Notes: generated by a model from the sequence alone, not told the origin. A DNA stretch of 64,000 nucleotides from Cherax quadricarinatus (GCF_038502225.1 NC_091325.1:26543365-26607364), one strand, 5' to 3'. Shown: positions 20,760 through 32,332, counted from the first letter of the stretch. Numbers and translations: made by a program.

Positions 20760-22104
20760 ATAAGATCACAGTAAACAGGTGAATTCAGAATATGCAAAAC
20801 AACGACTGTGAAAGAATAGAGAAAAATCCAAGCGCTTTCGTGACTACTCACATTATCAAGGAACAATAAAAGTAATGCATCAAAGGAAGGCATATAAAGG
20901 GTCTAGACCACACCTCACTATCACATCCCACAACAAAGCAACACCTGACGTGCGACTCATAAGAAAGAGAACACTGCAGGAGGCCCGCTGGCCAAACTAG
21001 ATTGGTCTTTAAGGCAACCCACAAACAAACTGTTCTTCCCAAGAATTAGGAATTATAAAATTTATTATTTGTAAAATGTATTATTAAATTCTTCCCAAAT
21101 TCTATTAATTATAAATGGATCTAATTTATATAAACCAAAGGAAATATTCATATTATTGTCAAAACTGCTTTTTATGAAACAAGATTCAGTTATATTTCTG
21201 TCAACCATGGACTTGCTTGATACAACTTTCTCAACTTTTTGAAAATCAATTGGATGGTTAAAATCTCTAACATGAATAAATAGAGCATTGGAATCTTGTC
21301 CAGTTCTAATGCTATATTTATGTTGTTTTAATCTTAGTTCGAGACTTTTACCAGTTTGACCGTAATAAACTTTATCGCAGATTTTACAAGGAATCTTATA
21401 GACACATCCGTCAGCATTTTGAGGGGAATTCTTTATCAAAAGTTTTTTTTACTGTATCAAGATTTTTAAATACAACTTTGATATTAAAATACTTAAGAAG
21501 AGAAGGCATATCAACCAAGTTTTCATGGTAAGGGAAAACCAACATAATTTTAGTTCAATAAGGCTGGTTGTCCCTTTTTGGATTGTAAAAAGCATTTCTA
21601 GCAATTTTAAAAGATTTATCAATTACGTTTCTTGAGCATTTCAAATCATTAGTTATTTCATAAATTTTGGATATTTCCTCATCTATGAACTCTGGACTAC
21701 AAATACGTAAAGCTCTCAAAAACATTGATGAGAAAACAGACAGTTTGACTCTATCTTGATGTGAAGAATAAAAGTGTACATAGAAACAGTTTTTGTAGGT
21801 TTTCTGTAAATTTTAAATTTGAATTCATTATTACCCTTAATAATTAAAACATCTAGAAAAGGCAATGAGTTATTTTCCTCAAGCTCAACAGTAATGTTCA
21901 TAGAATGGGCTAAGCTATTTAATTTGCCAAGGAAATGGTGTATATCTACATTTTTGGGCATAAGACACAAAATATCATCAACATATCTGAACCATTTAGC
22001 TCTATTAGGGAGGATTGTGTTAAGCAACCTTGTTTCAAAAAATTCCATATATAGGTTACTAAGAACAGGTGAAAGAAGATTTCCCATTGCCATACCAAAC
22101 TTCT
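20760..22104 (-). mobile_element. Penelope-like element (family 1), 3' half, minus strand
   Basis: Reading from 22104 down: RT with an FRYVDDIL active site, a linker, GIY-YIG nuclease (21439-21065), then a non-coding end to 20760. The non-coding end has a hammerhead-like fossil at 20835-20860 (minus: TTGATAA, stem GTGA/TCAC, GAAA). The right side at 22104 is joined head-to-head to a second RT fragment. The 5' half of RT is missing. Confidence 0.8.
21065..22104 (-). pseudogene. PLE family 1 protein: RT palm to GIY-YIG, frameshifted
   Basis: The RT piece (22093-21716) begins MAMGNLLSPVLSNLYMEFFE, has RYVDDIL at about residue 37, and continues LPFLDVLI and KFKIYRKPTKTVSMYT. The middle (21716-21440) is out of frame. 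The nuclease piece (21439-21065, 124 codons) has GCVYKIPCKICDKVYYGQTG, LRLKQHKYSIRTG and RDFNHPIDF. These are the conserved core and following helix of the GIY-YIG domain in PLEs. Stops in the linker inactivate it. Confidence 0.8.
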
Positions 22105-22163
22105 GAGTGTAAACTTCTGCATTATTGGTGCAAAATTTGTATTTAATGATAAGTTTTAAACTT

Positions 22164-22586
22164 AGAAGTTTGGTATGGCAATGGGAAATCCTCTTTCACC
22201 TGTTCTTAGTAACTTATATAACGAATTTTTTGAAACAAGGTTGCTTAACCCAATCCTCCCTAATAGAGCTAAATGGTTCAGATATATTGATGATATTTTG
22301 TATGTTATGCAAAAGAATGTACATAGCAACAGCCTGGTTGATCAGGCGCTGATCCACCAGGAGGCCTGGTCACAGACCGGGCCGCGGGGGCGTTGACCCC
22401 CGAAACTCTCTCCAGGTAAACTCCAGGTATACACCATTTCCTTGGCAAATTAAACAGCTTAGCCCATTCTATAAACATTACTGTTGAGTTTGAGGAAAAT
22501 AACTCATTAAGGGTAATAATGAATTCAAATTTAAAATTTACAGAAAACCTACAAATAACTGTTCCTATGTACACTATTATTCTTCA
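22164..22586 (+). pseudogene. Inverted duplicate of the PLE RT fragment
   Basis: Plus-strand copy of the same RT segment (MAMGNPLSPVLSNLY, RYIDDIL), forming a head-to-head inverted repeat with 21760-22104 across a spacer of about 59 bp. It is interrupted at about 22324-22428 by a LINE-A 3' end and carries a roughly 24-bp deletion near 22510 relative to the other arm. It ends at 22586 where a tRNA-like sequence begins. Confidence 0.8.
22324..22428 (+). mobile_element. LINE-A 3'-end-only insertion
   Basis: About 105 bp encoding only the last codons (SLVDQALIHQEAWSQTGPRG), the stop and the AACTCCAGGTA tail. It splits the inverted PLE RT fragment. It contains exactly the three small hairpins described at 37414-37484. 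Confidence 0.85.
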
Positions 22587-22587
22587 T

Positions 22588-22650
22588 GGGTTCGAGTCCT
22601 TGGCTAGTGCAGTGTTGTTATTGATCAATACCACTCGTTCGTGGTCACAA

Positions 22651-22652
<2 letters not shown>
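22588..22652 (+). mobile_element. tRNA-derived SINE fragment
   Basis: Begins at a B-box-like GGGTTCGAGTCC (22588-22599) and continues TTGGCTAGTGCAGTGTTGTT up to an (AT)n tract. The same sequence with its A-box part is found at 24800-24935. The 5' half is missing here. Confidence 0.6.

Positions 22653-22742
<90 letters not shown>
22653..22742. repeat. (AT)n microsatellite
   Basis: Pure AT run between a SINE end and MITE copy 2. Confidence 0.98.
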
Positions 22743-22745
<3 letters not shown>

Positions 22746-23127
22746 GTGCCGAATATGTAAAACTGGTCAATTAGCAAGGACTCATTTAAAATTAAGTTCT
22801 TTCTAAAATTTTCTCTTATACGTTTAAAGATACATTTTTTTCTTTAATATTAATGTAAAAAATTTTTAATTTTGCACCAAAAGAATCTTAGAAAACTTAC
22901 CTAACCTTATTATAACAAGTGCAATTTATTTTAGCCTAACCCAACTAAATATATTTTAAATACGTTTACAATAATTTAATACTAAATAAACACAATGAAA
23001 TATATTTTTTTCGTTAGGTTTAGAACTATTTCTGCGAAATTATTGCATACACAAATTTTCACTTGTCCTCTATGGCAAGATGAGCGTTGCTATTTAAGCT
23101 AAAATCACAAGTTCTGCCTATTCGGCA

Positions 23128-23130
<3 letters not shown>
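22743..23130. mobile_element. Microsatellite-associated MITE, copy 2
   Basis: 388 bp, same structure and orientation as 16965-17352. Left TIR GTCGTGCCGAATA; the right TIR lost its final C and runs straight into TATATA. Flanked by (AT)n on both sides. Confidence 0.85.

Positions 23131-23208
<78 letters not shown>
23131..23208. repeat. (AT)n microsatellite
   Basis: Pure AT run between MITE copy 2 and a tRNA-like SINE. Confidence 0.98.
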
Positions 23209-23209
<1 letters not shown>

Positions 23210-23453
23210 GCAAGGAATTCGCGAGAGCATGCGAAATATACACAAACACTGATCTCTGGCTGAAGGAGACTCGAACCTACGAACCTTAGGACAAGGTACG
23301 CAGTGCTTTACCAATCTACCCACACTGGACCAATACCTTGGCGTTTAGTATGCGCTACACGTTTGATCCAAGGCAACCAGCTTTCAGGGAGAAGGCTTAC
23401 AGCTTCTCATCTCATCCCCTGCATGCATCAGCCTTACTAGAGATTTGAACAAT
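23209..23453 (-). mobile_element. tRNA-like SINE or tRNA pseudogene, minus strand
   Basis: On the minus strand there is an A-box-like TGGGTAGATTGGTAAAGC (about 23322-23305) and a B-box-like GGTTCGAGTCTCC (23277-23265), with tRNA-like spacing of about 30 bp. The remainder has no ORF. I could not fold a convincing cloverleaf with an anticodon, so I call it a SINE head, not a tRNA gene. Confidence 0.5.
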
Positions 23454-23682
<229 letters not shown>

Positions 23683-23689
23683 CAATAAT

Positions 23690-23980
23690 AATAATATGAT
23701 ATAATATCTTTATTTCTACAAATACATATACAATGTATACAGACCTAGCTAAAATCTATGACACACTACCCTCTAGAACGTCGCTTGTTTTGCAGAGCAT
23801 TTCGGGCAAATTAGGTCAATTTTGTCTCAGCATGCGACCCTCTGCAGTCGACTAATACCCAGGTTCCCATTTTACTGATGGGAAACATAGACAACCGGTG
23901 TAAGGAAACACTACCAATGTTTATACACTCGCCGGGTATCGCTTGATGCGAGAGCTTTAGCCGCCAGGCCACGGGGCACC
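23690..23980 (-). mobile_element. tRNA-derived SINE, minus strand, nearly complete
   Basis: On the minus strand it starts GGTGCCCCGTGGCCTGGCGG (23980-23961), a tRNA-like head with CTGGCGGCTAAAGC as A box. The B box is degenerate. A body follows, and the end has TGTAGAAATAAAGATATTAT and an ATA-rich tail at about 23690-23720. The same tail occurs at 61480-61515. No ORF. SINEs are transcribed by Pol III and mobilised by a partner LINE; the partner is not identified. Confidence 0.65.
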
Positions 23981-24700
<720 letters not shown>

Positions 24701-24799
24701 CACGGATGAGAATGAAATTAGTTTAGAAGCTCCCACACCTCCGTATGCCCTCGGATGGCGGCCCAACAGCTAGCTGTGTGCTGGCTGCGTCATTCTTGT

Positions 24800-24932
24800 A
24801 GGGTTGGGTGGTCCTGTGGTTTAAAGCGTCATGTGGTTCTCGCTTGCCATGAGGCAGGCCAGTACAACATGGGTTCGAATCCTTGGCTAGCGCAGTGTTG
24901 TTACTGATCTGTACCACCAGTCCATGGTTACA

Positions 24933-24935
<3 letters not shown>
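24800..24935 (+). mobile_element. tRNA-derived SINE, plus strand
   Basis: A-box-like TGTGGTTTAAAGCG (about 24815-24828) and B-box GGGTTCGAATCC (24871-24882) in tRNA-like spacing. A short 3' body follows and ends at an (AT)n tract. No ORF. It forms a head-to-tail inverted pair with the fragment at 24618-24700. Confidence 0.65.
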
Positions 24936-24991
<56 letters not shown>

Positions 24992-25020
24992 ATATATATA
25001 TATATATATATATATCAATA
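24936..25020. repeat. (AT)n microsatellite
   Basis: AT run with one C interruption at 24990. It separates the SINE from heat-shock-element repeat copy 2. Confidence 0.97.
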
Positions 25021-25556
25021 TATATGCAATCAATCGCAGATAGGCGACCTTACAATGCAAGACAAGCCACTGGAGGGTAGAAATCTTAAGCTTAAGTACT
25101 CTCACTTATCAGTGCATCATCGGGAGCTGTGCAATGCTACAAAGGTAGCAACAGGAAAATGGGGGAAGTTTTCTCAGAAAATGGCAACATGAGTGTCTCC
25201 CATCAGCGCCTCTCTCAGAATGTGAAAGACACGGCTGAATGCCACCCACTAACAAGCTCCTCCACACCCCACCCCATATCAGTTCGGGTGGACTAGGCCT
25301 CAAAGTATTCAGATGGCAGAAGGTAGAATAACTAGATTTTAATAGCCAGTCCTAAGCTTATTCTAACCGCTGAGAACAAGTCATGGGACATAAGAGATTA
25401 CGTTACAATACTGGATAACACACACAGAATGCAGCTGTTGTGTGTAACCTTCTAATTAATAAAATAAGTGGGAACAGATGCGCTCATATGCCAGTTGAAT
25501 ATGTCCGATGTCCCAGAACTTTCTAGAATGTTCAGGAAATACTCTCAGTGACGATT
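25021..25556 (-). repeat. Heat-shock-element repeat, copy 2 (longest)
   Basis: Minus-strand copy of the repeat at 16485 and 31480. It has five phased pentamers on the plus strand: GAA 25516, TTC 25521, GAA 25526, TTC 25531, GAA 25536. About 170 bp downstream in element orientation is a TATA-like CTATTAAAAT (about 25340). The right end in element orientation reads GCGATTGATTGCA, as in copy 1. No ORF. The layout fits an LTR-type promoter, but no internal retroelement is attached. Confidence 0.6.
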
Positions 25557-25559
25557 AAT

Positions 25560-26510
25560 ATTTTATTTTATTAATACATCAGCCGTTTCCTACCAAGGCA
25601 GGGTGGCTCCCCCCAAAAATAACTTTCATCATCATTAATTCCATCACTCTCTTGCCGGAGGCACTCTTATACTAATTTCCTCGCACTCCAACAGCACTTC
25701 AAGTCCTAAAATCCATTTGCCTCCATTCGCTCCTATGTAACATGCTCATGCATGCTTGCTGGAAGTTCAAGCCCCTCGCACACAAAACCTCCTGTACCCT
25801 GGCCCTCCAATCTTTTCTAAGCCACCCCTACCTGGCCTTTCTTCCACTTTAGATTTATTTACTCTCCAAGTCATTCTATTTCATTTCATTCTCTCTAAAT
25901 GTCAGAACCACCTGAACAACCTCTCCTCAGCCCTCTGGATAATACTTTAAGTAACCCCACACCTCCGCCTCTGCATTAAATTCACTCCACACATTGCCCT
26001 CAGACACGACATCTCCACCACCTCCAGCTTTCTCTTGTTGTAACATTCACAACTCATGTTTCACACCCACATAAGAGTGTTGGTTTTACTATGCTCTCAT
26101 ACATTCCCTTCTTTGTTTCCATGAATAACGTTATTTGTCTCCACAGACTCCTCAGTACACTACTCGCCTTCTATCCCCTCATCAGTTCTATGATTCATCT
26201 CATCTTTTATAGGACCATCTGCTGACATGTCCACTTCCAAATATCTGAATATATTCACCTCCTCCACACTCCCTCCAATGTGATGTCCAGTCTTTCTTTA
26301 CCGAATTTTTTGTTATCCTCATCACCTTACTCTTTCCTGTATTCACTTTTAATTTCCTTCTTTTACACACCCTGCCAAACTCATCGATCAACGTTTCCAA
26401 CCTCTCATCAAAATCTCTCAAAAGTACAGAGTCATCAGCAAAGAGCAACTGTGACAACTGGTGACATCACACATCCTTGTCTAAGGCCTTGTCTAAGTAG
26501 ATTGTAGCAT
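25560..26510 (-). pseudogene. RTE LINE 3' fragment, decayed
   Basis: On the minus strand the RT end is recognisable (SQLLFADDSVLLRD, VCKRRKLKVNTGKSKVMRIT at 26457-26320), closely related to the intact RTE at 17441-20125. Broken C-terminal sequence follows, and the 3' UTR has the CCTACCAAGGCAGGGTGGC block (25590-25608, plus strand). Stops and frameshifts throughout. Confidence 0.8.
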
Positions 26511-26979
26511 TGGCCAATATATTACTATCTGTCTGTTAGGGAAGTGTTAGGATGTGAGACCCAAGAAATATGTGGGTAAGTGGATTTTTAAATCTGTATA
26601 TTTTCTCTGTAATATAAAATGATACATGTAAATAGGATCCACCTCTAGTGCAATTTGTGAAACATGTAATATATGTTTATCAAGTACACTCTTTATATAA
26701 ATTCTCCTCTCAATATATTTTTTGGGGGAGAAAACCACTAATTAGTAAAGAAAGGTCATTAACATTCCATATACAGTCCATAACCATTATTTACCAGTGT
26801 CACTGGTATAATTTCAATAATTCATAATTATTTAAGGTCCAATTTATGTGAGTGTGGGATGAATGGGTGGGCATCGATGGAGGTACAGTGCTGAGACGCA
26901 GTGTCTCAAGTCCCACCTATCTCCGAGGTACAACTAATATCAGTAAGTGTTACGTCAATTTTGTTATATATCGACGTTC
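26511..26979. other. No recognised feature
   Basis: AT-rich sequence on both strands. No ORF above background, no tandem repeat and no match to other parts of the window that I could see. Confidence 0.6.
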
Positions 26980-27462
26980 ACCATGGACTTAACTTAATGT
27001 TATATATTATATCGTTATATCGACATTCATGTTAGGACATAATATATAACCTGCCCAGCTACTGCTGCATAAAGGTATGGGAAGGTTACAGGTACTCTAG
27101 ACTAAGTGGTTGCAATCACCGGCTGCAACATGATCGATATAATATCAATAGTAAGGAATGGGGCTTCATTAAGGTATGGGCGCACATGTGTCATTATCCT
27201 AGGATAGCCCCAAAAAAGAGGCAAACAGACCTAGTGAGATCCTAACCCGTCCAGGTACAATGGTACAAAGGTACACATAGTTGATTGCAACCTGTTGACT
27301 GCATCTACGTAGTTTAGTGGTTTGCGGAATTAGGCTTCCTGAATTTTTTTAATTTTCCTAAATTCAGCATGAGTAAGCATGAATAATATAATATTTGTGT
27401 ATTAAAATGCGACATTGATTTGACGCTTTGAGATAAAATAATTCTGTGGCATATACAGCAGC
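26980..27462. repeat. Unidentified dispersed repeat, copy 2, and Gypsy-linked segment
   Basis: 27045-27335 matches 8200-8485 in the same orientation. 27350-27462, in reverse complement, matches 31307-31435, which lies next to the inverted Gypsy gag fragment. Together this suggests the 3' non-coding or LTR part of the Gypsy element, cut off from its pol by the hAT at 27463-28971. That assignment is an inference. Confidence 0.45.
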
Positions 27463-28971
27463 CTCAACGCATCGGTGGAGTATACTCAAGTCAACCATTC
27501 ATGGAGATGTCATCAAATCATTATCAACAACAAGGCGGTCAGCGCAGCATGATGCAACACATGTTTGAAAGACAGCTTTGCTGAAATACGTTCTGCTTTG
27601 ATCCAAATAGCAGAGGATGAAGACCAGACAGCAACTACAAGAAGCGAAGCAGCCAGCTTAGCATCAAAATTGGAAGATTTTGAATTGGCCTTACTCTGTG
27701 TGCTTTGGGACTGTATACTGGAACGGTTAAATGCCACGAACAAGACACTTCAGAAAATTGAAATTGAAATGGCTACTTGTGCTAACCTCTATGCAGGCTT
27801 AGTGGAATTTGTAAGCTCACTTCGCAATGATGAAGCTTTTGAAATGTTTGAAGAGAAAGCTAAACTGCTGGTGAAAGACTACAGTTACCGGGCTGATCAT
27901 CAGCGGTCAAGGAAGAGGAAACGCAATTTTGAAGAGCCAGACAATGAAATTGTGTTGCTACCAAGGCAGAAATGTAAGACAGCTACATACTTCGTCATTC
28001 TGGATTCACTGATTACAGAATTGGTGAAAAGAAAAGAAATCTACCAGAATCTCAATGACAAGTTTGGATTTCTGTTCAAAATTACTACTATGCCAGATGC
28101 AGAATTGAGAGAAGATGCATTAAAGTTGCAACAACACCTTTCAGCAGATGTTCAGGACACATTTGTTGAAGAAATAGTTCATTTTTCTGGGTATATGAAT
28201 CAGATTAAAGCTCCACCTGAAAAATGTGCGCCCTCAGCTGCTTTGAAACATTTAAGAAATGCAGGTATCTCAGAAACCTTCCCTAATGTTGACATAGTGT
28301 ATCGCCTTTACCTAACACTTCCAGCTACTAACTGTGAAGGAGAACGTTCATTTTCTGTTTTGAAAAGAGTGAAAAACCAGCTCCGTTCAACAATGAGCCA
28401 AGACAAATTGTGTAACCTAGCCTTGTTGACCATTGAGTCTGATCTAACAAGAAATATTGATTTTCAGAATATAATTGATGATTTTGCCAATATGAAATCC
28501 AGAAAAAAGTTTATTTAAGAAGTGCCTGTGAATATAAACAATTCTTTACTTTCTTGAGTTTATATGATTTGATAGTCTTATGCATGATGCAATGATAACA
28601 ATAATGGTCAGTGATTTATAAAGGGAATAATAGTGTTGTAGTGGTTATGCTGAATATAATAGGTACATGATGTCACTACTTTAATAGCCTAATCTAGTAA
28701 TACTATGCTGTCTTGAGTTTATTCTCTTTAAAATGCATGATTTAACAAGATAGTTATAATGGCTGTTGGTAAATGGTTTTGGTTGTCTTGATGTACTTTC
28801 CCTGTTAAATTTAATCTAAATAGCCAGAATGTATTTAATTAGACCTTAAACAGGCTCACACCGACCCCCTCTCCCCCCAAGCTGGAGGGGGTCGCTTCGC
28901 TTACCCGTAACTCAAAGGGGCCCCGCCAATCTGAATAGCCTAGGGCCCGGAGACTTCTTAATCCGGCCCTG
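27463..28971 (+). mobile_element. hAT transposon, 5'-deleted sibling copy
   Basis: Matches the complete hAT from within its transposase gene to its CAGGGCCGGATTAAGA terminus (here ending CCGGCCCTG at 28971). The N-terminal half of the gene and the other TIR are absent. It lies inside the Gypsy pol gene, whose reading frame stops matching exactly at 28972. Only one end is left, so no duplication can be scored. Confidence 0.85.
27565..28518 (+). pseudogene. hAT transposase C-terminal half, open
   Basis: A 317-codon open frame differing from 11222-10269 at only about four residues (for example E-D-A-L for E-A-A-L, and N-Q-L-R for N-Q-L-H). It includes the dimerisation block with CEGERSFSVLKRVKNQL. 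It lacks the DUF4371 region and the first catalytic motifs, so it cannot transpose. The near-identity shows both copies are young. Confidence 0.85.
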
Positions 28972-30525
28972 ACTATGGCCGGCTTGAACTACTGAGTTTT
29001 CAATGTCCTGTTTGAGAGTATGGAAAGCGGCTTCTGCTTCCTTTGTCACAGGAAATGTGGTAGCGCTCAATGGGCGGACTTTACTTGAATAGTTGTAGAT
29101 CCATTGTGAGTAATAAGCAAAGAGACCAAGAGTTCTTCGGAGTGACTTTTTGTCTTGAGGCATTGGAAGTTCCCGTAGAGGTCGTAGTCGTTCAGGGTCT
29201 GGGAATATTGAACCTCCTTCCACTACATAACCAAGGATGCTAAGCCTTTTAGTTGAAAAAGTGCACTTTTCCTCATTGTAACTGATATTTTTCTTCTTGG
29301 CGGCTTCCAAAAACTTATCAAGGTTTGCATCATGTTCCTTCTGGGTCTTGCCACAAATGGTAACATTATCTAAATACGCGTAAGTTCCCATGAGTTGCTC
29401 TTCCTGAATGAGTGAATCCATAATTCGTTGGAAGCAGGCTACCCCATTGGTGACTCCAAAAGGAACTCTGGTAAACTGATACAGGCCATCACTAGCCTGA
29501 AATGCTGTGTATGGTTTATCTTCATTCCTTATAGGGACTTGATGATAGGCACTCTGTAGATCAATTGTGCTAAACACATAGTACTGAGCAATTTTGTTCA
29601 CTGTATCATCAATTCGAGGTAGAGGGTACCCATCAAGAAGTGTAAATTTGTTGATTGTCTCAGAGTAATCGATAGCCAGTCTCCGTTTCCTATAATCATC
29701 TTTAACAACAACAACCTGTGCACGCCAAGGGGAATTACTCGGTTCTATAATACCCTCCTTCAGCAGCCTCTGAGTTTCTTTCTCAATGAACATCCGATCC
29801 TCATAAGAACAGCGGCGTGACTTAGCTGATATAGGATGGCAATCCGCGGTAAGATTTGCAAACAGCTTTGGTGGGTCTACCCTTAAAGTGCTAAGTCCAC
29901 AGACAACAAGAGGAGGCAGTTCACCTTCATATGTTAAGGTAACGCTACCATGCAGCTTCTGAAAGTCCTGACCAAGGATAACATCAGAGCACAGTTGTGG
30001 CAGAATAGCTAAATGTACATCTTGATAATCCTTTCCATTAACTCTGAGATTTACCTTACAAAACCCTAAGGTCTGAATAGAGAGAGATGTTGATGCCATG
30101 GAAACGGTACCTGATGAGTGATGTAGAGTCAAGGAGTGGCGTTTAACTAAGTCAAGGTTGATGAAACTCTCTGAGCTGCCACTATCAATAAGACCATCTA
30201 CTTTTGTTCCTTTGATGAATACTTTCACAACTGCCTTTGACAGTGAATTTGGAGTAGCCGCAGAAGTCACTGTTGCTAGTGTCGCATGATCACTGGAATG
30301 TGTGGAGGCACTAGCTCTTGTTGATGCATTAGCACGACATACTTTAGCAAAGTGACCTTTCTTGTGGCATTTACGGCACATTGCTTCACGAGCAGGACAC
30401 TTTGGACGTGGATGTCTTGAAAAACCACAAAAGAAACACACCGTACCTGCTGCTGCTGTCACTGAGGCAGATTCCACAGTAACTTCATTGCAAGAGTCTT
30501 GGTCAGGAATTGCAGCACTTACCAC
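28972..30525 (-). pseudogene. Gypsy (Ty3/mdg4) zinc knuckles, protease and reverse transcriptase
   Basis: Reading from 30525 down: two zinc knuckles ([28 protein letters not shown]), then an aspartic protease with active site [16 protein letters not shown] follows: [55 protein letters not shown], and an active site reading AYLDNVTI. RNase H begins at about 29090 and is cut by the hAT at 28971. The frame is open for about 510 codons. YLDN in place of YLDD also occurs in some Gypsy clades. Integrase is missing. Confidence 0.85.
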
Positions 30526-31092
30526 TCGAGAAGGCTGAGTGGTACTGTATACTTCAGAATTCTTCTGGGCTGAATCTAGAGCTCTTGCCTGGTCAAAGGC
30601 AGCGGCTAAGTCGAGTTTTATTCTCCAATAAACGCTGCCTTATTATTGGTGATTGCAGGCCATTGATAAAAGCATCCCTGATGGACTCTTCACAATACTG
30701 AGCAGCTGTCACTGCTTGGAAGTGACAGTCCTTACCTAAAATTTTCAGTGCTTGAAGGTATTCCTCTATGGACTCATCAATCTGCTGGCGGCGAGTTGCA
30801 AGCGTGCAAAGTTTTCATTTGTAGGTTTAATATACTGAGACTTGAGGGTTTTGATAGCATCTTCGTAGGTATTACACTCAGAAATAGTCTCATATATCTT
30901 AGGTGACACAAAATTGATGAGCAGATTGTTTATTTCTAGATCTTCTTTGGAAGGGCTCCCAAGAAGTGAAAGCTTAAACCAGTGCTTCCATTTCCTGAGC
31001 AGCCGTTGATGTTGGGGTCAGAGCTAGCCTCTCAGGTTTCAGTAACGCTCCATGGAGATGTAGTCTAGCGCAGGATCACCACCAGGTAGCCC
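30526..31092 (-). pseudogene. Gypsy gag, frameshifted
   Basis: On the minus strand, out-of-frame pieces read LINFVSPKIYETISECNTYE, ALKILGKDCHFQAVTAAQY and [20 protein letters not shown], leading into the zinc knuckles. This is a Gypsy-type gag upstream of pol. At least three frameshifts. The extreme 5' part (31020-31092) forms one arm of an inverted repeat with 31117-31190. Confidence 0.7.
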
Positions 31093-31116
31093 TGGATTCT
31101 ATGTTCAATTAATTGT

Positions 31117-31435
31117 TGGGCTACCTGGTGGTGATCCTGAGCTAGACTACATCACAACATGGAGCGTTTACTGAAACCTGAGAGGCTGACTGACCCCAGC
31201 TTATCAAGGCTGCTCAGGAATGGAAAGCACTGGTTTAAGACTTTCGAAAACTTCTTGGGAGCCCTTCCTAAAGAAGATCTAGATAAACTAAGTCTGCTCA
31301 TCACTCCATGGCTGCTGCACATTCTTCTTGTCACAAAATTTCTTGACGTGCCAAATCAGCTTCATGTTTTAATACACAATTATTATATTATTCATATTTA
31401 CTCATGCTGAACTTAACAAAATTATAAAATTTCCA
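31117..31435 (+). pseudogene. Inverted partial copy of the Gypsy 5' end and gag
   Basis: The plus strand has the leader (GTGATCCTGAGCTAGACTAC) and the gag start MERLLKPERLTDPSLSRLLR (31159). It leaves gag homology after about 50 codons and continues with sequence matching 27350-27462 in reverse. It faces the minus-strand Gypsy across a 24-bp centre (31093-31116). Confidence 0.7.
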
Positions 31436-31479
31436 CAAGCTTGTTAGTGGGTTTAAAAGAAAGGAAAAATTAGGAATTA

Positions 31480-31795
31480 TCTACTTATAATAGTAAAGAA
31501 AAATTCGGAATAGTAGAGATCCATAAATAATACAGACATATTAATTGTCACTGAGAGTATTTCCTGAACATTCTAGAAAGTTCTGGGACATTGGATATAT
31601 TCAGCAGACAAATGAGCGCATCCATTCCCTCGTATTTTATTAATTAGGTTACACACAACAGCTGTATTCTGTGTGTGTTATCCAGTATTGTAACGTAATC
31701 TCTTATGTCCCATGACCTGGTCTCAGCGGTTAGAAGAAGCTTAGGGCTGGCTATTAAAATCTAGTTATTCTACCTTCTGCTATCTGAAAATTTTG
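31480..31795 (+). repeat. Heat-shock-element repeat, copy 3
   Basis: Five phased pentamers: TTC 31561, GAA 31566, TTC 31571, GAA 31576, TTC 31581. A TATA-like GCTATTAAAAT lies near 31750. It closely matches the reverse complement of 25320-25556. The right part is replaced by an RTE 3' tail. Confidence 0.6.
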
Positions 31796-31819
31796 ATAGT
31801 ATTTTCTTTTTGGTGATTT

Positions 31820-31880
31820 TCTTTTTTTTTTTGTCACCCTGCCTCGGTGGGAGACGGCCGACTTGTTGAAAAAAAAAAGT
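31820..31880 (+). mobile_element. RTE 3'-end fragment
   Basis: Carries the CACCCTGCCTCGGTGGGAGA block and a poly-A run, matching the 3' terminus of the RTE at 20076-20115. About 60 bp, the product of strong 5' truncation. Confidence 0.6.
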
Positions 31881-31946
31881 TAGGCGATAAATTTCTTCTT
31901 GAGCAGTTGCTTTTACAAGTGATTTAAGGAAGGAATTACTAGCAAT

Positions 31947-32046
31947 NNNNNNNNNNNNNNNNNNNNNNNNNNNNNNNNNNNNNNNNNNNNNNNNNNNNNN
32001 NNNNNNNNNNNNNNNNNNNNNNNNNNNNNNNNNNNNNNNNNNNNNN
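31947..32046. other. Assembly gap (100 N)
   Basis: Exactly 100 undetermined bases, the conventional length for a gap of unknown size. A TAAA microsatellite follows at 32047-32061. Confidence 0.99.
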
Positions 32047-32332
32047 TAAATAAATAAATAAATTGATATTAAAATTACAACCTTATCAAGGGATTTTATA
32101 TAATTGGTGCTAATTATAGCACGCTATTCAAGTCCTGGAGTTAAATTATTGCGATAAGGATCGAATCACAGCCAAACATGTCTAGATTCTTTTTTTTTAC
32201 ATAGGGTTGGACAAGGTTAGGTTAAGGATCTCTAGCTTTATTAACAAGCTATTTACAGGTTAAAGATTCCTAACTTTATTGACAAGCTAAGAGCTGTTAC
32301 CTACATCAGCTTATTTGAAAGTATTTTTATTG

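Noticed and set aside
23260..23335. Possible tRNA gene on the minus strand
   Set aside because: A- and B-box-like motifs are present, but I could not form a cloverleaf with a plausible anticodon arm, and related pieces are SINE-like. Kept as a SINE call only.
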